A stretch of 64,000 nt of DNA from Erodium maritimum (taxonomy: Eukaryota > Streptophyta > Magnoliopsida > Geraniales > Geraniaceae), in NCBI GenBank assembly GCA_963921825.1, contig OY997589.1, positions 82,258,523-82,322,522 of the forward strand, read 5' to 3'. This document shows, piece by piece, positions 55,164 through 64,000 of the stretch (position 1 is its first letter; each line of letters begins with the position of its first letter). The notes beneath the pieces were generated by a model, which was not told where the DNA came from, searched no databases, and was given only the letters and a program-made list of their open reading frames with translations. The translations under genes and the position numbers were made by a program.

Positions 55164-56975
55164 TGACGCCCTGCGGTTTTTAATCGCAAACTTGAGCACG
55201 ACAAGTGCACCGGCCGTCAAGTAGTAATCGGATTTGAAGTCCGGAATATCGAGCCCAAAGGAGCAATAGACAATCACTTACTATTTAAAGCTCATAGCTA
55301 AACTGTTTCGGTAAAAATCGAGTTTTTATGTTTTGAAAATAAACCTATAACGACTAAAAAGAAAATACAGAATTTAACAGAGTTTTCTTATCTTGAATTA
55401 AGTGAAGAGAAATCAAGGGCACGGGTTCATAAAGTTCATTCCATAAAATTGAACACGGTCGATTGTAGCGATGTCGATTTATTTTAGAGGCAACGAGTTG
55501 TCTCGACTCTAGTCCTAACTTCTTTCGAACGATTCGGACCCTAATGGAATCGAACCACCGAGTTCTTTCGAATCACGATGTAGGAAGACCCAAAGCGTTT
55601 AGTTCTATGACAACTTCTAACTTTCGACCAAACTAGTCTATAGGTATTGCAATTGTATTAACCCCGCTAGTTCTAGCTAAGGTTTAAATCCAACCTATGA
55701 TCGATTTTTGACTTAATTAGAATCCTCCTCTTTCGAGCGCCGAATCCTAATTCAAAACAATTACCAAGCCTACTCGGGAGGTAAAGCACTAAGCACAAAT
55801 CAATCATAGACACTAATACAAATCAACAACACCACAATCGAAGCATTCAATTTACAGAAATCCCTACTCTAATCCTCCATAGCCCTAGAAATTGGGAGTT
55901 TAGTTGTTCATGGTGAGAAAATGCAAGAATGAAAAGAAGCAAACAATTAAACTCATAATCAAGATGAAAGTAGAGATACAATCACTGAATTAGTTGTCTA
56001 AGGTTGCTCTTCCTCTTCTTCGATCCCTTTCCTTGAAGCTCTTGAAGATCCATCAAAAGAAACTCACTTGTGTAGCCAACAATGGAGATTGTCTCCAAAA
56101 ATCAACACTCAAATAAATCTCAAATGATTCTCAAACCACCAAATATTTTGATTCTAAACAAATGATTCAAAATAATACTCTCCTTTAAATTCTATCTAAA
56201 AAAATAAAATAAAACTGTACATGAATTGTTGCTCCCGGTTTCGTGCACTCTCCCCAAGAGCTCTCTGTTCTGTGTATCAAAAATGAAGTGAAGGAGCAGA
56301 TGATGTATATCTGGTGCGGCGCTGCTCTGAAAAGAAGTAGGGTTAGCATTTTGGTGGACACGCGGCAGAATGGGACAGGAGGACATGAGGGGACACGTGG
56401 CTGGCTGGCGAAAGAGGGCGGCTGGAGTGGGCCAGGCAGGGACAGGTGGCGCGAGCTGGGAGGGGAACCGGCCTGGACAGGTGTCGCGCAGAGGGACGTG
56501 TGGCGGCGGCTGGGACGACACGCGACAACAGGGAGACGTGCCACGCGCGCGGAGGTGGGCCGGATGGAGGCTGCGCGGCCACGTGTCGGGCGCAGGTGAG
56601 ATGGCGGCTGGCGCAGAGGACACGTGGCGAACGGCTGGGACCCTCATCCATTTTTGCTCCTTTTTCGCTATTTCGCTCGCCCCGGTTTCGTTTGAGCTCC
56701 GATTGATCTCGTTCTTGCGCCAAAAAATTCCTCTTTTCAAGATCTACAAAACAAGACCAATCATGAATATATTTCAGAGCGAACAAAATCGACCCTCTTG
56801 ACGGTCCACAAGCACGAAACACCCAAAATACGCTAAATATCCATCGAAACACCGAACATATCGATAAAATCAGTTATTCATGCTAAATCTAAATATATGA
56901 TAGAAAACCGGGACCAAAAGCCTGTATAACTCGATATAATGTGGCTCTTTTATGTGTTAAAATGCACCCGCATCA
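55164..56975 (-). mobile_element. 5' LTR of the minus-strand non-autonomous retroelement
   Basis: On the minus strand it starts TGATGCGGGTGCATTTTAAC at 56975 and ends ..GCAGGGCGTCA at 55164, with near-inverted TGATGC/GCGTCA tips and the primer site next to it. Length about 1.8 kb. It is AT-rich near the primer site and GC-rich at 56340-56650. The segment 56680-56820 matches the MULE terminal repeats at 48205-48325 and 49520-49640. The opposite LTR was not found. Confidence 0.65.
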
Positions 56976-58899
56976 AAAGGGTCACTCCCAACTGCATAAC
57001 CTCAACGGTGAAGATTCAAGCCGTATCCTTGACAAGCTGAAACGACTCCCATCTCAATAATGCCGGCGGCCAACACCACAACGGCTGAGACAGCTCCGAA
57101 TTACCATACGAACCCTAGCAGATGGCTTCTGAGGGGCGCACGACACCCAAGAACTCGCCGGCGGTCAACGCCTTTAACCGACGAGCTCGAACCACCACCG
57201 GGTCGAGAAGAAGCGAAACCAAATACTAGAGAAAGTATGAACGAAAAGGAGAGGCCTAGCTAAAAAAGGAAAAGGGCGAAGAAAAATACCGAATTGACCA
57301 TCAAAGCAAGCACTCGTGCCGGGCCTCAATACGAAGCCGGCCAACACCGAGAAACGTTTGAAGGAGACCCAGTATTTCTACCGAACACCAGACTTGCCTT
57401 ACAGTCAGCCAACGGCTAGTACCGATGAGGTCAAAAACACCAACGCAAAACGGAACCGAGAGCCTGCACCAGATCAGACTTGGCCAGATCAGGCCATAAG
57501 CCCAAACTGACCAGGCCAACCTGGGCCCAGACAAGGCAGGCCCAAAACCGAACCGGGTCAGGCTGACCCGGCCCAATTCGGGCCAAACCCTACCCGGAAG
57601 GGCAAAACCCAACTCGAGCAGTCGATCCCTTCCGCCACACAACTCACCGCACCGCCACACGATCAGATCCGGTCGACGACGAGCTCGGGCAAAGTCTGAA
57701 GTCTTGAACGGAGAGGGCCGGACACCACCTCGCCGGACAGAGAGCCGTCGTTCCTCTCCACACCGGCGCGCGAACGAGAAGAAGATCTGAGCGCCGCCGT
57801 TCCTCTCCGCACCAGCACGCGAACAGAAGAAGTCGACGACTAGTCTGAAGCCGAGGATGAAGTGAGCCGGAGAAGATGGCCTCAGATCGCCACGACTCAA
57901 GCACAACCTCGCCGGAAAGAGCAGCAGCAGCCACAACCTCCGGGAAGAAAAGTCAGAGCTTCGAGCATGAGTCCGGGACGAGGACGCCGGAGTTGCAGCG
58001 GGAAGAGACGAGGACGCCGGAGCATCGAGCTTGAGTCCGGGAGGAAGACGCCGGAGATGCAGCGGGAAGAGACGAAGACGCCGGAGCAGAGGTAGGAGAA
58101 GAACGGAGGAGGGAGAGGGCTTCCGCCGGCAACAGCCAAGATGATCGTCACCGGCGGGAGCAGAGGGTAGATGGAGGGTGTTGAAGACGGCTAGGGTTTT
58201 GTGGGCACTCTTTTCAAGTCAGAGAGAAAAGAGTGTGTTTTTATCCCTTCTTGTCATTCTTCCTCCAATGGTCCTTGCATTGACTTAGGGTTCGGTCAGG
58301 GGGCCTTCCAACATTTATTTTATGAACTATAAGTGAAGGGTTTTCAAATATTCGGGTCTGATCTAAACATGCTCAAGTCATGTCAGACGATTTGTATTTC
58401 TTCTTCATTTGTCGTTGTGGAGCGATCATTCATTGAAGAAAGGGAGACACAGTATTGAAGAATGTAGAAGAAGATTGATAAGAGGTGTGAATGAAATGGT
58501 GAAGGGTTGGGTTATTTTATATGGTGGAGGAAGGTTGTTGCGCTGAGGTAGGCATAATGTATTATTTTTCCGAGATACAAAAATAAATGTAGAAAATAAA
58601 TTGAACCTTCAATTATGTAACCGTTACCAAATTTCATACAGGAAGGTCAAACCATGAAAGTAACAATAATACAAGCTTAGAAACATAATTGGAATGCAAT
58701 TTTTTTTTCTCAAATTGTATAATTTGTTTCGTGAGGCTCAACATGGGTCATTGACGTTAAAGTTGTACAATTTTAAAGTTTAGGTTATGGGCTACCAATT
58801 CATCAAGTGCCATGTTGGAGGTGTCTATCGCCATAGTTGCGTTGAACATCTTATATAACGTTTTGTATGAGAATTATCTCATCTTAAGTAACACGCACC
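56976..58899. other. GC-rich retroelement-like block, unassigned
   Basis: 57060-58290 is GC-rich. On the minus strand it reads like the leader part of a retroelement LTR (AAACCCTAGCCG, CT-rich, then repeated GGGCC words). The long frames here (211 codons at 57301-57936) are composition-driven and show no domain. From 58300 the sequence turns AT-rich without a gene. Confidence 0.35.
57961..58088. repeat. Two tandem copies of a 64-bp GA/CG-rich unit
   Basis: TCGAGC(A/T)TGAGTCCGGGA begins at 57961 and 58025. Both copies contain GACGCCGGAG twice and TGCAGCGGGAAGAGACGA. Confidence 0.8.
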
Positions 58900-59520
58900 T
58901 TGAAGTTCGTTAAACACTAAGAACTTTGCGGTACTTATGTCTAGCGAATTTTCATCCAATTGAGTTTCTTCGTCCTCATTCATCTGCTCATTCCCTTTTG
59001 TTCTTGGCATTTTCATTTTTCTAAGCCTTCATGTCAGATTTCTTGCATTATTAAGGTTAAATCAGTCTCGATGGTTAGCTCGATTAATGTATAGATTCCG
59101 ATCTCGTCCAACTTTGTTTGCCTGCTTACTTCGCTTTCTGTATCAGTTTGGGTTACATGAAATGTTTGACATGCAACTTTGATTCATCCTTCAGAAGCCC
59201 ATAACAATGTTTCCAATTAAACTCATGTCCTTTATTTTCTTTGTACTTGATCTCTGTTTCGACCATTAGTTGATCGTTAGATCTCCTACTTTGGTGTTAG
59301 CAAGGTTAACTAAATGACCTTGGAATTTTTTGACCTTTGTGTTGAGTTGACGCCAACGGTCCTTGTGATTCTTCCGCAATCGTATCGGGTGGTTGGGGCT
59401 TCTCATTGTTCCGACCTCCACGTCTACGCTTTTATGCCTCGCCTAAGTTTTTGATCCATGTCTAAACGAGACGTTCCTCCTCAACAACGCTCCATTTGAA
59501 CCTCATTGTGTTACTTTGTT
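58900..59520 (-). pseudogene. Second Myb-like/NAM-associated transposon protein remnant
   Basis: Minus-strand pieces read MRFKWSVVEEERLV (59520 side), TIAEESQGPLASTQHKG, SNDQLMVETEIKYKENKGHE, then FNWKHCYGLLKDES. These align in order with the copy at 41628-42732 (VRWTITEEEWL, AAYKREEKHEFAWKHVWGIL). Frames are broken at almost every join. It is older or more decayed than the first copy. Confidence 0.5.
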
Positions 59521-59593
59521 TCTTTCTGAGCGACTCTTGGATTGGGAAAGTATGGAATGAAATGGCATGAATTGGGACAAAATGAATGATTAA

Positions 59594-62572
59594 TGTGAAG
59601 ACCGCCTCTGTAAAAAGATTTAAAATATTAAAATTAATCGCTTGGAGTATCGTGCTTGTAAAGTGGGTTAAAAATTTGGTTCGTTTGCAAAAAAAGAAGA
59701 AGAAAGAAAATAAAAAAGGGACTTGGGCCAAGTCAGCCCGTTGGGCCAACCAGTCAGCTCAAAAGCCAACGTGGGCCGGCCCAACTAGCCAACCCAGCCC
59801 AGCCTGGTTCAGCCTCAACCCTAACTCACGCGTCTCTCCTTCTCCTTCTTCTTCTGCGCGTGCACGCATCCCGAGGCAAACCCATCGCCACCCTCGTCTC
59901 TCTCTCAGACTCGCCTCTCCTCTCTCGATCCTTCCTTCTCAGATCTCGCCTCGTCCTCTCCCTCTCTCACGCTCATGCCGACTAAACCCTCACCATCACC
60001 GTCTCCTTCTTCCCCGGGCACAAACCGAAACCTTCACGCCCTGAACAGTGACGCCGCCCCCCTAAAGCCTCGCGTCCGTTCTTCTTTCCCGAGCTCTAAT
60101 CGCACCTCGCCGGAGACGGAGGAAGCAACGCTGGTTCGTACCCCCTTTTCCGACCAGCTCTCCCCGTCAACGTACGCCTGAAAACCTTCGCGGCGACGAT
60201 GGTTTGGGCACGAGTTCAGCCGGAACGACGCCGGCGAAACCCTCGTCTCGCCAGATCTGAGTTGGACGAGACGTTGGACCGCGCATTGGCCGACGTCTCA
60301 CCTCCCTGACGCCTCTCTCAGCCACAACCGTCCCTTCTCCGGGCTTCCCTGCCACCACGCCGCCCTGTCGAGGCCGGAGAACTCGCCGAAGACCTCGTCG
60401 GAGTCTCCTCGAGCCAGGACGAGTTCAAAAAAGTCTGAAGTACAGGCCTTGGGCCAGGATGGCCTTGGGCAGGGAAGATGTTGGGCTGGAGACGGGCCTT
60501 GGGCCCAAGAGATCTCGGGCCAGACCAGGCCTCGGGCCAGGCCCAGGTTCCTGGACCGGGTCTGGACTCGAGTTCGGACCTGGGTTAGAGCCGGGTCTGG
60601 GTCGGGTTTGGGGCCGGGTTCGGGTCGGTTACGGGTCTGGTCAGGTCAGGTTCTAGACCGGGTCGGATCCGGGTCGGCAGTTATTTTATTTAATTAATAA
60701 TTTAGATTAAATTAAAATGGAGAACTCAACGAAATTGACTGATAACTTAAAAGACTTATTGGACGAATTAAAGAACTAAATTGGTAATTTAGAGGACGGT
60801 TACGGACTGGACCGGGACTGATTACCGTCCCCTTTTGTTAAAACCAGGCTTTGACATCGATCATGGAGAAGACCGGAGGTGGGCCCGGTCGTCAGCAGCT
60901 AGGAGACGTAGCTGTTGGTTCTTCTTGAGGTAAGGAAAGTAGCGAATACCGGTTTAATTGCGGAAAGTTACTAGTATGCATGTTAGGTAATAATAAAAAC
61001 TGGAACGATCATTTGTAATATATACTAACCGGACGAGTCTTAGTAACATGTAGGATGTGATCCACTAGTGTTAGCCGCTTTCTTTATTCTGGGAAATTGT
61101 CGTGCTGGTAGAATGGCCATGTCGAGCCTTAGGATTGTTTGCTGGTTATGTCTGCTTGTGTGCTCTGTGTTGTTTAAACGGTTAATAATTAACAAGCATG
61201 AAAACGAGTAGAAGTGGTCTTAGCGTTGCGTATTGGTAAATTGATTGGTTTGATTATGTGTTTATGACATGTTGAAATGTAGGAATGTTGGGACTGGATA
61301 CCGGTTAAGCTGGTGGGGTTACCACGTTGAGGGTGGTGTCGGTAAGTGATGGTAAGTGCGGAACAGTTGTGAGTGCAATTAAGAGTCAAAGCATATTATA
61401 TTCGGTGTAACATGTCGTTGTTATGTGTGGGTAAGTGTGCCGTGAATGTTTTGATGTGACTCATTGGTTGTGATATGGTCGGGTGAGTGATAGACCGACG
61501 TGACATGTAATTGTGGTAATATTGTTGGGCTTAGCGAGTCGTGTTTGATATGTGGCATTACGATGTGTGATATTATCTTGATGTGTGTTTCAAGAGGGTT
61601 GTATTCCGGTACGGTACCTACACCGAGGGGGTGTGCCGGTGTGATGATGTGGTCCCACGTATGCACGGTCCCCTAGTGTGTTATTCCATACGATGCCTAA
61701 ATCGAGGGGGTATGCCGGTGTAGGACATCTAGGCCGATGATTGTGATTGGGCCTACGGGTCGTATTGGGCCGACGGGTCATATTGGGCCTACGGGTCGTG
61801 TTGGGCCTACGGGTCGTGTTGGACCTACGATTCGTATTAGGCCGATGGGTCATATTGGGCCTACGGGTCGTGGTTGGGCTTACGGGTCGTGTTTCTACTC
61901 CGATGTTCTATGGTCCTTTGGAGACATTTCCGGGCCCCCCCCCCCGATGAGATGCGTTCCTAGAGAACGTTTCCGGTCGCCCCGACGCATGTGTCTCCTC
62001 TGGACCGAGGGGCTATCCGAGATGATACGATGACTTTCCGGTATGATATGATGGAGTTCGGGGACTGCGGTACGGGACGTGTGTTGGTTTCTTTTGTGTG
62101 TGATACGTGCGCTGTTTGGTAAATGTTTTATTGTGTGAAAGCGGTCGTTTGAGTGTGTTGTAAGTTTGGCTATGAACCCCGGTTTGGCAGTTAGTTATGC
62201 TGTACTAGTATGCCCTAATTGGACGGTTACTCGTGGTGGTGAGCCGATGCTCATTACCTTAACTACTTTCTCTACTGGGCGAAAGCTCACCCCCTTACCT
62301 TGATGTTTTTCAGGTGTTCAGCGGGATTGTGCTAAACGAACATAGCTGAGCTTGGGAGCTGGCGAGGGTCTTGTTTAGTAGGTCTAGTGACGTATCATGA
62401 TTTGAACTAAGACCTGTTTTTACGTTTTATTTAAGAGTTGTTTACTCTTTTATTTGAATTCATAAAATTGCAGTTTATTATTTTAAGCTTTATTACTTTA
62501 ATTTTCGCTTTAATTATCTATTATTTTAGTTCACGTCTCGAGTCCGGTCAAAACCGGATTTGGGGCGTGACA
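59594..62572 (+). mobile_element. 5' LTR of a plus-strand Ty3-type (Tekay/Del-like) retrotransposon
   Basis: The proposed start is TGTGAAGACCGCCTCTG at 59594; the end is GGGGCGTGACA at 62572, followed by the primer site. Length about 2.98 kb, in the range of Tekay/Del chromovirus LTRs. Inside are a CT-rich GC block (59700-60700), a GTGGGCCCGG-type region, and at 61740-61880 an 18-base repeat (GGGCCTACGGGTCGT variants, about 8 copies). The start is inferred from similarity to remembered LTR starts and is less certain than the end. Confidence 0.6.
61735..61885 (+). repeat. Short tandem repeat GGGCC(T/G)ACGGGTCGTATT
   Basis: About eight 18-base units lie in a row within the LTR. A simple three-base phase makes the frames Gly-Pro-Thr-Gly rich, which explains the open frames on both strands. 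Confidence 0.85.
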
Positions 62573-62575
62573 ATT

Positions 62576-62587
62576 TGGTATCAGAGC
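62576..62587 (+). other. Primer-binding site, initiator tRNA-Met type
   Basis: TGGTATCAGAGC starts three bases past the LTR end, the standard primer-binding motif of many plant LTR retrotransposons. Confidence 0.9.
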
Positions 62588-64000
62588 CTGGTTTCGTTTT
62601 GAAATGATTTTTCAAAACCTCGGACCGTACGTCAATTAGGTGGGTAGAGTTAGGTGGTTCAAGTCGTAGTGCTCAGTGACGCAAGTCGGAAATATCATGT
62701 GCGTATAGTCGAAACGACAAGAGCCTCGATTGTTAAAATGCGTTGTTTACTTTTTGCCTTACTTGATTTGTACCTTATTTTCTCTTTGTTGTGCACCTTA
62801 GTGGATCCATGATGCCGATCGGTTGAGATCGAGGTTGGTTAACGAGCGATGATCTAGTTGGTTATGATGTGTGTATATTGGTGAATTGATCGTTATTGGA
62901 TTGCCGCCTTGGTCGGTCGTTGTTTGATGGGTGAAACGTCCGGCCTAAGTGCCGTGGACTTCTGGTGAACTTGTGTGGTTTGTGGTTATTGTTGGAGTTG
63001 AACTATTTTCGAGTATGGACTTGACCGGGCGGTAAGAGTGAAATTACTGAGACCGCGGTGTAAAAGTTGAGATCAATTGCTATGTGTTATAATTGTGACT
63101 GAGTACTGTGTGCAGGTGGTAATTGGTTGTCCCGCATAAGCGGATGGTTAAATTAACTTACGAACGGGTCATGCCCGATTTTCTGCAAAAACTGAAGTGT
63201 ATGTACCATCACAATTCAGCTATAGGGGCCACTTTAGCTGAACGTGAATGGAGGGATGTCGAGTGGTTACAACGTAATTCGGGGACGCCTGAATCGGGTT
63301 GTAACGACGAGAGATCAACACGAATGTTATGTTAGAAAGAGGACGTGTTAAGAAATCGAAACTGAGTGTATGTTGTACTTTATGGAATTGCGGTGTGGTG
63401 TGAACGGTGTCTTGTGTGACTGGGCGTGTTTATGCTGCTAAGTGTGAAATTGTGTGTAACCGCTGCTTGTATATATGGTATGTGTGACGCACTAGTATGT
63501 GAAATTCTCTGTGATGTGCTTTTGTGTGACTATACTACTCAGTATACTATTACTATAAGTAACGTTGTTGTGGACCGTGTGTGGCGTTAGTTATTCTAAG
63601 CGCGTCGTTCTTTTCGAGTTGGGAAATTGAGCCTGTGCGTTATCCGTGCAAAGGATTTACGACATGGCCCTTTGTTACGATCTGCGAGTTACCAGGAGAC
63701 GGCCCACTAGAGGTCGAGGACGATCATCGACCGCTGGGTCAGCAGGGGCGACTGGTGCCTAGGGTGCGCCCGCCGAGGGGCACGAGAGGGCTGAGACAGC
63801 CTAGACGGCAACTCTAGAGGAGCTAACCCGCACTTTTCAGAGTTTGGTAGACCAGGCCTTTGCTGTGGAGCGGCGTTTTCGTGAGTTAGCCAGAGTACGA
63901 GAGGTCAGGTCGAGGCCGACCAGTTTCCCTAGGCCATCCGAGTCTCGGGATCTGAGAAGGTAGAGGACCTCGGGTTTGTTCCAGCTTCAAACCCAGTTGA
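62588..64000 (+). mobile_element. Leader and start of gag of the plus-strand retrotransposon
   Basis: 62588-63650 is a long non-coding leader without a good frame. From about 63690 frames give RRPTRGRGRSS, then EELTRTFQSLVDQAF and AVERRFRELARVRE, which resemble the N-terminus of Ty3 chromovirus gag. In-frame stops and a frame change near 63760-63810 suggest the copy is decayed. The element continues beyond the window. Confidence 0.45.

Noticed and set aside
56192..56852. Overlapping long frames on both strands in a GC-rich part of the LTR
   Set aside because: Five frames are open at once in GC-rich DNA, and none has a domain or plausible start. The region fits an LTR.
57301..57936. 211-codon minus-strand open frame
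   Set aside because: GC-rich block with no recognisable domain and retroelement-leader composition; the frame is explained by base content.
61735..61885. Gly-Pro-Thr-rich protein on the plus strand and Arg/Pro-rich on the minus
   Set aside because: Both come from an 18-base tandem repeat inside an LTR, so the frames stay open by periodicity.

Overview
This is nuclear DNA from a flowering plant, most likely a eudicot. Genes are split by GT-AG introns and separated by LINEs, Mutator-like elements (MULEs), MITEs and LTR retrotransposons. The protein-coding genes are plant families: an adaptin mu subunit, an F-box/Sel1 protein, RPL27a and a PB1 protein. I cannot name the species. Nothing bacterial, plastid or viral was recognised.

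Gene-bearing half (about 5.4-44.4 kb). Five host genes appear intact. They are an alpha/beta-hydrolase (lipase-like, + strand, 8 exons, 461 aa), the mu subunit of the AP-1 clathrin adaptor (- strand, 11 exons, 428 aa), an F-box protein with Sel1 repeats (+, 4 exons, about 352 aa), ribosomal protein uL15/RPL27a (-, one exon, 146 aa) and a short PB1-domain protein (+, 2 exons, 192 aa). I rebuilt the exons by reading splice sites and checking that reading phases join. As I remember the Arabidopsis map, two groups of these genes are also neighbours on chromosome 1 (AP-1 mu with the lipase; F-box/Sel1 with RPL27a and the PB1 gene), so this looks like a conserved block expanded by transposons. The introns are full of MITEs.

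Between the F-box gene and RPL27a sits a decayed Mutator-like element of the Ulp1-carrying (Kaonashi/CUMULE-like) type. A DUF1985/Ulp1-protease gene on the + strand faces a MuDR-type transposase on the - strand. The Ulp1 copy has serine at the place of its catalytic cysteine. The transposase is broken and joined to part of a GRF-zinc-finger, coiled-coil, membrane-anchor gene.

Transposon-rich half (about 44.4-64 kb). It holds a degenerate L1-type LINE, a 1,845-bp non-autonomous MULE with a perfect 9-bp target duplication and a central tandem array, two LINE-type insertions about 20 bp apart each with perfect 15-16 bp target duplications, a minus-strand non-autonomous LTR element (tRNA-Asp-type primer site, tiny zinc-knuckle ORF, minisatellite), and the long 5' LTR plus leader of a plus-strand Ty3-type element that runs off the window. 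A module of about 100 bp is shared by the MULE terminal repeats and the LTR of the minus-strand retroelement. That is the least expected signal here.

The first 5 kb holds only decayed repeat fragments. All family assignments are by eye; no database search was run.
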